A DNA stretch of 55,303 nucleotides from Aculops lycopersici (taxonomy: Eukaryota; Arthropoda; Arachnida; Trombidiformes; Eriophyidae), in contig WNKI01000001.1 in assembly GCA_015350385.1 (NCBI GenBank), forward strand, positions 923,002 through 978,304, written 5' to 3'. The notes beneath the pieces were generated by a model. The model searched no databases and was not told the DNA's origin. It saw nothing but the letters and a program-made list of their open reading frames with translations. Position numbers and translations under genes: made by a program. Position 1 is the stretch's first letter; each line of letters begins with the position of its first letter. Shown here in pieces: positions 1-9,634 of this stretch.

Positions 1-108
1 GATACTGACCCGTACACCGCCTTCGCCCCCACTTGTCGCCCTCTCTCCTCTGCCTCGTTCTCGGTCCAAATCTCGATCGCTCTCTCCTCTCGGCCCCGGG
101 GCCGGACG

Positions 109-330
109 TATAAAAGCCGACATCGCGCCACATCTCGCCACTTCGCATTGGTTCGCAAAGTCAGTTTGTACAACCAAGTAGTTAGTAGTAGTTAGAAGAA
201 GTAGTCGAAGCAGTGTAGTAGTAGTAGCAGTAGTAGTAGTAGTAGTGTAGTCACAAGTCACTAGTCACCATCCAATCTCACGAACCAACCAATTAACCTT
301 CAAAACCCAAAAACACCAACCAGCTACAAG
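109..330 (+). promoter_or_regulatory. Core promoter and 5' UTR of the lipid transfer protein gene
   Basis: A canonical TATAAAA lies at 109-115. About 31 bases downstream, the sequence around A140 (CCACTTC at 138-144) fits the initiator consensus YYANWYY, so transcription probably starts near 140. A second arthropod-type initiator, TCAGTT at 161-166, is an alternative start. The resulting leader of about 190 bases carries a (GTA)n tract at roughly 186-246 and ends in the start context ACAAGATGA. A strong TATA/Inr pair suits a gene made in very large amounts in one tissue, as expected for yolk or haemolymph lipid carriers. The start sites are inferred from motif spacing only. Confidence 0.7.
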
Positions 331-3300
331 ATGAAGGCTGCCTTGCTTATCGTCTTGTCGTTGTCGGCTCTGGCCATGGCCGGTCCAGCCTTCAACAAGA
401 ACGTCAACAACAACCAAGACAACAACCAAATTGGCTTCAACAACCAGTTCACCACCAACAACCAATTCAACCAAGAGCAACAATACAAGGGCCAGCAATG
501 GAACGAGCAAGACAAGACTCAGTCCATCGAGCTGCTCAAGCAATGGTGCTACAGCTCGCAAATGAGCCAGCCAGAGCTCACCAGCTCGTTCAAGCGTCTC
601 GTGCAAGTCATCAAGTCCCAACCACTTGACAAGACCACCGAGGCCGCCGTCATGAGCGAGCGCATCTGCCAGCAGGCCCAGCAGCAACAGAAGTCCGACA
701 AGACTTCCGGCGCTGGCGCCGTCGACGCTCAAGCTCACGAGCTCATCAAGGACGTCTACATGGACGCTTTGATCGCCTGCGAGAAGCGCGAGTGCACCCA
801 ACAGCTCATCAAGATCATCGAGTCGCAACAGGTCGACACCATCCGCGCCTCGTACTACATGACCCGTCTGGCTGTCACCGAGTCCGAGAAGGGCATTGCC
901 AAGGACACTGAGGAGATCAAGCAACTTGCCGAGTCTTTCATCCAACAGCAACCACTTGCCCAGCAGTCGGAGGCCATCGAGCGCCAAAAGCTCTTTGCCG
1001 TCACCTCGCTCATTGGCAAGTCGCTCAAGAGCAAGCCAGAGCAACAGGACCTCAAGCAAGTCGCCGAGCAGGTGGCCAAGACCATCGTTCAGCGTTACAT
1101 TAAGTGCGTCTCCGAGTCGGAGGTGCGCGAGTTCCAACAACAGCAACCACAACAACAACAACCACAACTCGTCAAGAAGATCGCCAAGCGCAACGCCGCC
1201 CTCAAGGCTTTGGCCAACATTCCAGGCTGGATGCTGAAGCAATGCCAGGACGTGCAACAGGTTGTCGAGGAGATCGCCATGAACAAGCAAGAGCTCAAGA
1301 CCTCGCGCCAGTCGGCCATCGAGTGCTTGGAGCAAAACGAGCAGGTCGTCCAGAAGCTCAAGCAGCTCACCTTCGACCAGGAGGAGCCAATCGAGGTCCG
1401 TGTGGCCGCCTACCGCGCCTTGATGACTTCCGTCTACGCCGGCGTGCAGCAACAGGAGCAGAAGCAACAGTTGGCCACCGAGATCGTGGACTCAATTGTG
1501 AAGCACTGCGAGGAGTCGCGCAACCAGCAACAGGACGACCAGTTTGTCCTCTACGCCATCTCGCACCTTGACAACATCCGCACCTCGCAACAGCAGGAGC
1601 ACCAGGCCATCAAGGAGTGCATCGCCAAGAACAAGCAACACTACATGCAAATCCAATTGCTCGTCAAGAAGTTCAAGCAACAGTTGTCCGGAGACTTTTC
1701 AGCCCTGCGCAAGTACACCCGCAACTACAAGCTCGAGCAGGAGTTCAACCAAATCGAGTCTGGTCTGGTGTTGGAGGGTGACTTGGTTTACGAGTCGCAA
1801 AACAACAAGCAGCACTACGCCGGTTTGTTGCCAAAGATGGTGCGCGTCAACATGTCCATGCCAGTGATGGGCAAGACCGTGAACGTGATCGAGATCACTC
1901 TGCGCCAAAACCAAATGGACGAGGAGCTCTTGGGCGCCCTCAAGTTGGCCAAGTTCACCGGCGCCGAGTCGGTGTCGAAGGTCGTTGACTCGTTCAAGCA
2001 ATCGGCCGAGCGTCAGCAACAACAACAACAACAGCAACAACAATACAACAACCAATACAACACCCAAAAGAGCGAGCAGAAGAACGTCGAGGGCGACCTT
2101 TGCGTCAAGATCGACGGACAGACTGTCGTTTACCTGAGCGTCGACGACTTCAAGACCGAGATGCGCATGCAAGGCACCCAAATGCACCAGCGCAACACTC
2201 GCTCCGTCCAGTACACCAGCGAGTCCATCGTGGAGCAAATCGTCGAGTACCTCAAGCAGAAGCCAGTGAGCTTCAACCGCGGATTCAACTTCAACGTCAA
2301 CCAGCGCATCGCCAAGCTGCTCGACGTCGAGGCCAACATCATTGCCGGTCTCCGTTTCGACTCGCGCGTCAAGGGACAGTCGGCCAAGAACTTCGAGATC
2401 GAGGCTCACGTTGAGCCACGCGTCGGCTTCGAGGCCATCGTTGGACCAGCCAAGCTGAGCAGCAAGAAGTTGATGCAACGCTTCTCCACCAAGACCGCCT
2501 TTGGTCTGCGCTACCGCGTGGTCGAGGGCCAAGAGGCTGAGCTCGAGATCCAGCTGCCAATGGAAACCATGGAGCTGTTCACCATTGAGTCGCAGCTCGT
2601 CGAGAAGTCGCAGTCGCGCCAACACTCGTACACCTACCTGCCAGAGTCAATCTACGGCCAGGAGGACATCTACCAGACCTACTACCCAATGATGAGCAAC
2701 GGGTACAACTCTAACCGTTTGGTCGAGAAGCGCTCCATCTTCAACAACAACAACGACGACGACAAGATCACCAAGAAGATCGAGAAGATCGTCAAGCTCG
2801 GCTACGGCAAGGCCCAGTTCGAGCAAAAGTTCGAGACCCCAGAGCAGGTGGCCCGCGCCACCGGACTCCGCGGCAAGCTCCGCCTCATGGCCTCGCCAAA
2901 GGACATGTCGTTTGTTTGCCAAGCCATCGTTCAAAAGTACGAGCCAGAGATGCAAGGATACCGCGTGCAAATCAAGTCCGTCGAGCAACGCCAGGGCCAG
3001 GAGCAAGAGTACCTGTTGAAGGTGTCCACTCCAAACTCGCAAGTCGACCGCACCATGCAAATCCGCCTCGTCAAGCAACAAACCCAGCAACGCACCTACC
3101 TCAAGTCGGAGATCCAGTCGCCACTGATGTCCGGCCAAGTGATGTGCGAGCTCGTGCACGATGGCCGCCAGTACGCCATCAAGGTTGAGGCTGCCTCGAC
3201 CCGCGTCCAGGCCACCAAGCAATGGCGCCACCTGTTCGAGTGCGGCATGCAACGCCAACAGGTTGCCCGCGGCATGAGCGGCCAGCTCACCTTCAAGCCA

Positions 3301-6300
3301 TACATCTCGATCGAGTCCACCCAACTCCGTCGTCCAGTGCAATTGCAAGGTCTCGTCTCGTACCAGCAATCGCCAAAGACTGTGATAAACTACGAGCTCA
3401 AGTGCCCAACTACCGGCGACTTCCTGCAGGGAAAGGTCATTGTTGACGCTCGCGAGGCCAGCCAGTACCAGAAGCGCGGAAACTACCGCCGCTCCATGAG
3501 ATCGCCAGTGGAGCTCGTCTTCACTCAAGACTTTACCTTCACCAGCGAGATCGTTGCCCAAATTGGCCAGCAAGCCTGCAAGGTGCACAAGATGCTCGAC
3601 TGGGACTCGCAAAGGGTTGCCGTGAACGGAAACTTTGTGGTCTCGCACAAGAACATCCGCCACCAACAGGAGGAGTCGCAATACATGATGTCGATGAAGG
3701 TGAACCAGGAGCAGCAGCTCGTGCAAGTGTCGCGCAAGTGCCCACAGCAGGAGCGCAAGGAGTTCCGCTTCACCCTCCAATCGGAGATCAAGAAGTCCAA
3801 CCCAATTGCTCACATCATGATGGTTGAGCTCCGCACCAACAAGCGCCAATCGACCGGCCTCCAGTCGGTTGTGGCCTACAAGCACAAGCTCGACATCCAA
3901 CAGGTCGCCGCCAAGAAGCTCGACGTCCAGGCTCAAATGGAGATCCTCGACACCGAGCGCCAGGTTAACGAGAAGGTCAACGGTCGTGCCCGCCTCGGAC
4001 TCGAGCGTCACCAGAAGACTTGCCAAGTGGAGCTGTCGACTCGCGGCAAGCAGTGCAAGGTTCAGGTTGAGTTTGTTTCGTTGGACCAGCATGTGATTGA
4101 GGTGGTCTTCCAAGGACAACAGTACCAACACAAGACCCAAATCCGAGCCGACCAACGCCAGTTTGCCCTGCAATCGCGCACCGACAAGCGCTCGCAAATG
4201 ATCCACAAGTGTGTGGTGGAGATCAGCAAGGACCAGGAGAAGGAGTGCACCATTGTGTTCGAGTTGCCACTGCAACGCTGCCACTTGGCCGCCGACCTCA
4301 AGCTCAACTCGGGCAAGCTCTCCTCGTTGGCCATCCAAACTCCACGCTTCGCCTCGAAGGGTGAGTTTGTGTTCGAGAAGTTGGCCGGAGGTCGCTCGTC
4401 TTACTTCGGTAAGCGCGACACCAGCCGCCAAATCTGGCAACAACTGATGCCAGTCCAGAACCTCCGCATCAAGACCGACCTCAAGGACTCGCTCAAGAAC
4501 CAGCAATACTGGATCGAGTCGCAATACAACGGCATGGACAAGGACCAAAAGTCCTTCTTCCGCTTCGAGTCGCCAACTCACCGTTTCGACACCGAGTTCG
4601 ACCCACGCGAGGAGCAAACCACCGTCGGCATGTTCCGCCGCCAGCAGCCACTGTTCGGCATCAACCAACAGCAACTCTACAACACCAAGGACTCGTCCAT
4701 CGTCGACAAGCTCTACCAGAACCTGCACCAGGGACACCAGGCCTTGGACTTGGGCAACAAGATGTGGCAATTGCGCTCGATCATCTCGTCGCCAGCCAAC
4801 GTTGAGTCCATGAAGCAGAGATTCCGCCGCTCGCTGTTCCAATACGCCGACCGTCGCCAATCGCACCACAACCAAATCAACTACGAGCCAGAGGAGGAGC
4901 GTCTCTCCGTGGAGCACGAGTCGCGTGTCCAGGGATTCGAGCCAACCCGTTTCACCGGAAACTTTGCCACCAACTTCCAGTCGAACATGCAGAAGCCAGG
5001 CAAGCTTTCGTTGAACTCGCAGTGGATGGACTTTGACCTGGAGGCCAAGCCATTCGACGGCGAGGACTCGCACTGCCGCGTTTCCGCTCTGTCGCGCCAC
5101 CGCCGCTCGCCATTCCGCAAACACGAGAGCGAGATCAGCTACAAGAAGGGCCAGGGATACAAGGGACACATGAAGCACCACGACTCGAAGGACAAGCGCC
5201 ACGCCATGGAGTTCGAGTCGGACTCGGAGTCGCCAAAGAAGTGGGCCAAGTTGGCCTACGAGAGCGAGAAGCTCGGCAAGGGACAATGGGAGCACAAGTG
5301 GCGCAAGCACGTCACCAAGCGCTCCAACCAACAGCGCGACGTTGATCAATTGGACCAACTCGACCAATCCGACGACAAGTTCGAGGAGGACGTCTACGAC
5401 AACTCGATCAAGTTCTCGCACCAGAAGCCAGAGTCGCGCTTCATGCACGAGACTCTCTTCAACTGGCAGGAGCCAACCCGTTTCTCGGGCCGCATCCGCC
5501 GCGACGTCAGCGACTACCTGTCGTTGGCCGACAAGAGGGTTGAGCAAGAGCAACGCCGCCGCTACAACACCATCGACTACCTAAAGCACGTCAACGCTCG
5601 TCTCCAGTCGACCACCCAAAAGGACCAAGCCGACCTCCTGAAGCTCGACTTCGACTACCAGCCACTCCAACACGCTCGCCTCAACGTGCACATGCCAGAG
5701 GAGATGCTCCACCAGACCACCTTCGAGATGTCGCCACGCGAGCGCCTCTACAAGTTGCAATCGAAGCTCTACAACAAGCGCACCCAAGAGCCACACTACG
5801 AGTTGATGGCCCAAACCAAGCCACTTGTTGCCGGACTCGCCACTGCCGAGCAGGAGCCAGTCTACTTCCTGAACCAACAGCACCAAATGCTCGAGTCGCC
5901 AATCAGAAACACCATCTACTCGCAACTCTTCAAGCAACCATTGAAGCTCGACTACACCGACAAGTTCGGCCGCGTCGCTCGCTTCGACTACGACCAATCG
6001 CCAATGGTCTCCACCCGTTACGCTGGACTCCGCCAAAAGCGCGCCGCCGTCTACCTCAAGGACGAGCAAAACGACTTTGAGCACGAGACCACCTACGACT
6101 TCTACCCAGAGGCCCACCTCGGCAAGTTCGCCGCCCGCCACCAAACCGAGCGCCGCCAACCAGCCGACCTCAACATCAAGACCATGACCAAGTACGGCCC
6201 AGTGATTGTGCGCGTCGACTCCGACGACAAGATCCAGGCCTTGGACATTGTGTCGCCAATCATCGACGCCAAGATCGTGGCCGAGAACACCAAGACCGGA

Positions 6301-7233
6301 TACGGCGCCCAGCTTATCAAGGTCCAGGTGGACAACAAGCAGCAGAAGGTGCAGCTGGCCAAGGTGTTGCGCAAGATCGACTTGCTGCACAAGTGCGAGC
6401 TCGTCGACAAGCTGGTGAAGAAGTTCGACTCGTCGCGCTTCGAGCACCAAACCGAGCTCCTGGTTTCCATCGTCGACGCCATCTTCAAGGTCAAGTCCGA
6501 GACTTTGGTCGACCAGCGCCCAATTGTGATCGTCGAGGGCGAGTACAACAAGTCGCAGGACAAGGCCTTCGTGAAGATCGACGGCGAGTGCGCCAAGGGT
6601 CGCATGGTCATCGACTTGGTGGCCAAGTCGGCCGACCTCGTTTTGGAGGTGGACGACAAGCGCACCGTGCAACACATGACTCGCATCCAGCGCGTCAGCG
6701 AGAAGTTCTACTCAATCGAGTCGCAGACCAGCTACAAGGGCCGCCCACTCTGCAACCTCAAGGGTAAGATCTCATCCAAGGTCTTCGACCCAGAGCACCT
6801 GTTCACCGTCTCGCGCCGCCAGCAATACGCCACCGGCGAGGACCACATCAGCACCTTCGTGGCCACCATCTACGAGCCAAAGCAATACCAAGTTGTTGGC
6901 GAGTTCGATTGCTGCAAGAAGGAGGCTCGCATCGTGTTCAAGAACGAGGAGGAGCAAAAGATCCAGGAGACCATCGTCAAGTTCGACCAACAAACCGAGT
7001 CGATCATCTACAGCTCCCGCCTCACCTCCCCACAAGGCCAAATTTACCTGGCCAAGGCTAAGTTGAGTTTGCCAGCTTTGGTTCAATCGCGCAAGTGCTA
7101 CCGCAACGCCCAATCGTGCGCCTCCGAGGCCATGTACCAGGGCGAGAGCGGAAACTACCTGGCCAAGTACGTGCCAGGCGAGTTCGTCTCGGTTGCCACT
7201 CCATTCGGAAAGCAATCCTACAAGTTGTACTAA
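331..7233 (+). CDS. Large lipid transfer protein (apolipophorin/vitellogenin-like), 2300 aa, intronless
   Basis: This encodes a secreted lipid carrier of the large lipid transfer protein superfamily. Residues 1-18 form a signal peptide ending ALAMA. An Asn/Gln-rich linker precedes an alpha-helical region (about 55-450) typical of the vitellogenin/apolipoprotein helical domain. The motif RKYTRNY at 460-466 then leads into beta-sheet-rich sequence resembling the superfamily's following domain. Glutamine is very abundant, including ten consecutive Gln at 562-571. I see neither the usual N-terminal beta-barrel nor a C-terminal von Willebrand D domain, so it is closer to apolipophorin or mite group-14 proteins than to full vitellogenin. 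Basic sites fitting furin (R-X-X-R or R-X-K/R-R) end at residues 624, 1500, 1592, 1724 and 1904; KR/RR sites end at 801, 1054 and 1664. Codon use is extremely biased (proline almost always CCA; TTA, CTA and TCA nearly absent), indicating very high expression. Vitellogenin genes usually have many introns; this has none. Confidence 0.9.
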   Translation: MKAALLIVLSLSALAMAGPAFNKNVNNNQDNNQIGFNNQFTTNNQFNQEQQYKGQQWNEQDKTQSIELLKQWCYSSQMSQPELTSSFKRLVQVIKSQPLDKTTEAAVMSERICQQAQQQQKSDKTSGAGAVDAQAHELIKDVYMDALIACEKRECTQQLIKIIESQQVDTIRASYYMTRLAVTESEKGIAKDTEEIKQLAESFIQQQPLAQQSEAIERQKLFAVTSLIGKSLKSKPEQQDLKQVAEQVAKTIVQRYIKCVSESEVREFQQQQPQQQQPQLVKKIAKRNAALKALANIPGWMLKQCQDVQQVVEEIAMNKQELKTSRQSAIECLEQNEQVVQKLKQLTFDQEEPIEVRVAAYRALMTSVYAGVQQQEQKQQLATEIVDSIVKHCEESRNQQQDDQFVLYAISHLDNIRTSQQQEHQAIKECIAKNKQHYMQIQLLVKKFKQQLSGDFSALRKYTRNYKLEQEFNQIESGLVLEGDLVYESQNNKQHYAGLLPKMVRVNMSMPVMGKTVNVIEITLRQNQMDEELLGALKLAKFTGAESVSKVVDSFKQSAERQQQQQQQQQQYNNQYNTQKSEQKNVEGDLCVKIDGQTVVYLSVDDFKTEMRMQGTQMHQRNTRSVQYTSESIVEQIVEYLKQKPVSFNRGFNFNVNQRIAKLLDVEANIIAGLRFDSRVKGQSAKNFEIEAHVEPRVGFEAIVGPAKLSSKKLMQRFSTKTAFGLRYRVVEGQEAELEIQLPMETMELFTIESQLVEKSQSRQHSYTYLPESIYGQEDIYQTYYPMMSNGYNSNRLVEKRSIFNNNNDDDKITKKIEKIVKLGYGKAQFEQKFETPEQVARATGLRGKLRLMASPKDMSFVCQAIVQKYEPEMQGYRVQIKSVEQRQGQEQEYLLKVSTPNSQVDRTMQIRLVKQQTQQRTYLKSEIQSPLMSGQVMCELVHDGRQYAIKVEAASTRVQATKQWRHLFECGMQRQQVARGMSGQLTFKPYISIESTQLRRPVQLQGLVSYQQSPKTVINYELKCPTTGDFLQGKVIVDAREASQYQKRGNYRRSMRSPVELVFTQDFTFTSEIVAQIGQQACKVHKMLDWDSQRVAVNGNFVVSHKNIRHQQEESQYMMSMKVNQEQQLVQVSRKCPQQERKEFRFTLQSEIKKSNPIAHIMMVELRTNKRQSTGLQSVVAYKHKLDIQQVAAKKLDVQAQMEILDTERQVNEKVNGRARLGLERHQKTCQVELSTRGKQCKVQVEFVSLDQHVIEVVFQGQQYQHKTQIRADQRQFALQSRTDKRSQMIHKCVVEISKDQEKECTIVFELPLQRCHLAADLKLNSGKLSSLAIQTPRFASKGEFVFEKLAGGRSSYFGKRDTSRQIWQQLMPVQNLRIKTDLKDSLKNQQYWIESQYNGMDKDQKSFFRFESPTHRFDTEFDPREEQTTVGMFRRQQPLFGINQQQLYNTKDSSIVDKLYQNLHQGHQALDLGNKMWQLRSIISSPANVESMKQRFRRSLFQYADRRQSHHNQINYEPEEERLSVEHESRVQGFEPTRFTGNFATNFQSNMQKPGKLSLNSQWMDFDLEAKPFDGEDSHCRVSALSRHRRSPFRKHESEISYKKGQGYKGHMKHHDSKDKRHAMEFESDSESPKKWAKLAYESEKLGKGQWEHKWRKHVTKRSNQQRDVDQLDQLDQSDDKFEEDVYDNSIKFSHQKPESRFMHETLFNWQEPTRFSGRIRRDVSDYLSLADKRVEQEQRRRYNTIDYLKHVNARLQSTTQKDQADLLKLDFDYQPLQHARLNVHMPEEMLHQTTFEMSPRERLYKLQSKLYNKRTQEPHYELMAQTKPLVAGLATAEQEPVYFLNQQHQMLESPIRNTIYSQLFKQPLKLDYTDKFGRVARFDYDQSPMVSTRYAGLRQKRAAVYLKDEQNDFEHETTYDFYPEAHLGKFAARHQTERRQPADLNIKTMTKYGPVIVRVDSDDKIQALDIVSPIIDAKIVAENTKTGYGAQLIKVQVDNKQQKVQLAKVLRKIDLLHKCELVDKLVKKFDSSRFEHQTELLVSIVDAIFKVKSETLVDQRPIVIVEGEYNKSQDKAFVKIDGECAKGRMVIDLVAKSADLVLEVDDKRTVQHMTRIQRVSEKFYSIESQTSYKGRPLCNLKGKISSKVFDPEHLFTVSRRQQYATGEDHISTFVATIYEPKQYQVVGEFDCCKKEARIVFKNEEEQKIQETIVKFDQQTESIIYSSRLTSPQGQIYLAKAKLSLPALVQSRKCYRNAQSCASEAMYQGESGNYLAKYVPGEFVSVATPFGKQSYKLY

Positions 7234-8785
7234 ATCTAGCACACGGAAACCGACCGATAGAAATTAAAAAGATGAGATCACAAAAGTGGCACTAGACAGC
7301 TGCAGCCATTTCGAGAATAATTGAGCAATAACTTTATGGGGCCACTCAATTCTCTCGCCGTGAATGTCGTTGTCTGTGACTAGTGACCTTAGTGCAAACG
7401 TTTAGATCAAACAAATTCAACAGAGAAACCACTTGTTGCTCATTTCCATCCAATCCTTCATTCTCACCTTCTTCATATTCTAACTGATTTGATTCCTCTC
7501 GAATCGGCAGACACCCTGGGGCCGATGTTGATTGTTCGACGTCATTGGCATCCAGCCGAATGGGATCCTTGCCACTAGATTGATTAAGAGATAAGTGACC
7601 AACAATGGTAAACACTGAACGCAGCCCTACCACAATCTTGTAGGTTCCTCAACTCAGTTAACGTAGAGTTGTCAACAAAAATAGTTTACTCCACTGCATA
7701 GCTGCACACTGAATTGGAGGCGATGATGATTTGATGTAAAAATGTGGTCCCAGTTGGGGGATGCAAACGAGGAGGCGAAAGGAGAGCAGATTAAATTGAA
7801 TTGTCAGTTGTACATTGTTTAGTTCACCTTGTCAGCGGCTCACATAGAACCTACAGCTCCCATTTGGTCCCGCTGGGCTAAATGTGAAATGCAAACAATA
7901 CATTCCATTGGTGGCATGTTGCCACTTTTCCCTCTCACTCTACCTGAAAGGTGAAACGAGAGGTAGACTAAATTGCAATCAAACTAGCGGTTAAGAGTGT
8001 AAAATTACTGTCGGACTTTCGCACAAATTGGTCTCGCTGCTATTCGTTGTCAAATTTTTCCAAATTTCAGGTGACGCTGCAGAAAGTAGCGGTGGTTTTG
8101 GTGTGACAGGCGATCTCTCTGCTCCTGAGAGGAAAAGCGATGGCCAGTTGCTCTTGCTCTCTTTAAATTGAGGGCAAGAGGCGCGCGCGTCAAACGACGA
8201 CTTGTTCAATTGTGGAAAAGTTGAATTCCTCCTCCTCCTCCTCCTTCTTCTTCTTCTTCTTGCTCATCCTCTGAGATGAAAGTAGGCAGTTTGCAACTCC
8301 AACTGCTTTGCCGGGAAACACAAGCAAGTTTGCGAGACGAGGGGAGGGGAAGCGCCACTAATAGTGCATTAAATTGTATGTCCAAATTGAGCGGCGGTGT
8401 CTTGTGGTTTGCAACAACTGGAGCACCTGAGGATTTGCTCGTCGCTTCATATCTGCGGTTCGATTTAGGACAAGTGTCTGCAAGTGTGAACTAAACTAAA
8501 CTAAACTAACCTACGTTGTGGTCACTGGAAAGAGCTGAGTATCGCACGTCGCGGTCTTTTTTGGGTCAGCAATGAGACACAACAAGCAGAGCCGTTGCTC
8601 AAGGATCTGGTTGTCGTCGTGGACGCTGCTCGCCAAAATGGTCGACAACGATTGAAAGTCGCCGCCGGCGTTACCGATGATTATGATGATTTTGATGAGA
8701 CGGCGAAAGAGAGCGGAAAAGAGGAGCAGCCTCAAAGATTGACTCGCGGGCGTCGACAGCCACGCACAGGTAGACAAATACGTCT

Positions 8786-8786
<1 letters not shown>

Positions 8787-8822
<36 letters not shown>
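8787..8822. repeat. (CGT)12 microsatellite
   Basis: Perfect trinucleotide array of 36 bases in non-coding DNA upstream of the homeobox gene. A CAGGTAG heptamer lies immediately 5' at 8767-8773. Confidence 0.95.
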
Positions 8823-9008
8823 AGTGGTTGTTGGTGTCGTGGTTGTGGGTGCAGTTGAGCGGACGACGACGCACTTGTTATCTCGGGAGGGAGTCTGCGC
8901 CTAGACCAGAGTGAGCAGTTGGGGCTTTTGACTGTAAAGGCGGCGTCTGTGGCAACGTTGGCCACTTGAATGGAGGGCAATAAATTGAAAAGCGCAGCGG
9001 GGCGACTT

Positions 9009-9040
9009 TATAAAGCGCGCGCTCAGTCGCTCGCTCTATC
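9009..9040 (+). promoter_or_regulatory. Candidate core promoter upstream of the homeobox gene
   Basis: TATAAA at 9009-9014 is followed by TCAGTC at 9023-9028. The spacing is shorter than the usual 30 bases, so the start would have to fall near 9039 or the match is fortuitous. It lies 2 kb upstream of the homeobox start codon and would imply a spliced 5' leader. Confidence 0.25.
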
Positions 9041-9560
9041 CCTCGTGAGCACGACGTTGCTCACTTATAGGAGCGCAAATATAGTCGTGCTTGCGTGGAT
9101 TAGAGACACGGGCGCGACCCGTGTGTCGCCACCACCGTTGTCATCATGCTATCGGTGGTGCTAGTTGTGAGAATATTTGAATTTCCTCCAACTCCACTGG
9201 TCGGCTATAGTGATGATGCTTGGTCGTGGTAAAGTCAACTCGCAATAGGGAGCCAGCCAGTTAGTGAATCGATCTAAGGCCGATGTTATTGTTATTTCAC
9301 ACTTGCAAAAAGTCGCTCTCTCACTCGCTTTTCTTCTATTTGCCTAGGCGGCCGCCAGGTAGGCATAGGAACCAGAGGGTCTCCCGCGCAGGTGAGCCTG
9401 CAGTCAAGTGTGTTTGTCTTGTCGGGTTTGCTGGCGCCGCTGCGACTGCTGCAAATTGGACTTGCGAGCGATCCAACCACTGCGACTCTGCCACCGAGTT
9501 TCAGCGTAAGCCAGCCTCTTGGCTTCAGTCAGTCGGGTAGTCAGGTAGTCAGTTTGTTGA

Positions 9561-9634
9561 GGGCAGGTGGGCAGGTAGGCAGGCAGGCAAAAGGCAGGCA
9601 AAAGGCAGGCAAAAGGCAGGCAAAAGGCAAGCAG
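9561..9634. repeat. 11-bp tandem repeat, unit GCAGGCAAAAG
   Basis: About four near-perfect copies of an 11-base unit follow a GCAGGTGG/GCAGGTAGG stretch. The 5' edge overlaps CAGGTG (9564) and CAGGTAG (9572), so the array and the motif cluster are physically linked. Confidence 0.85.

Noticed and set aside
2647..5553. 968-codon minus-strand open frame opposite the lipid transfer protein gene
   Set aside because: Explained by the sense strand almost never using TTA, CTA or TCA. The translation is Leu/Val/Asp/Gly-rich filler without domains.
8494..8511. CTAAA repeats as an interstitial telomere tract
   Set aside because: The arthropod telomere unit is TTAGG/CCTAA; this run is CTAAA and short.
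8595..8980. Open frames encoding poly-Arg or poly-Asp near 8.8 kb
   Set aside because: By-products of the (CGT)n microsatellite.
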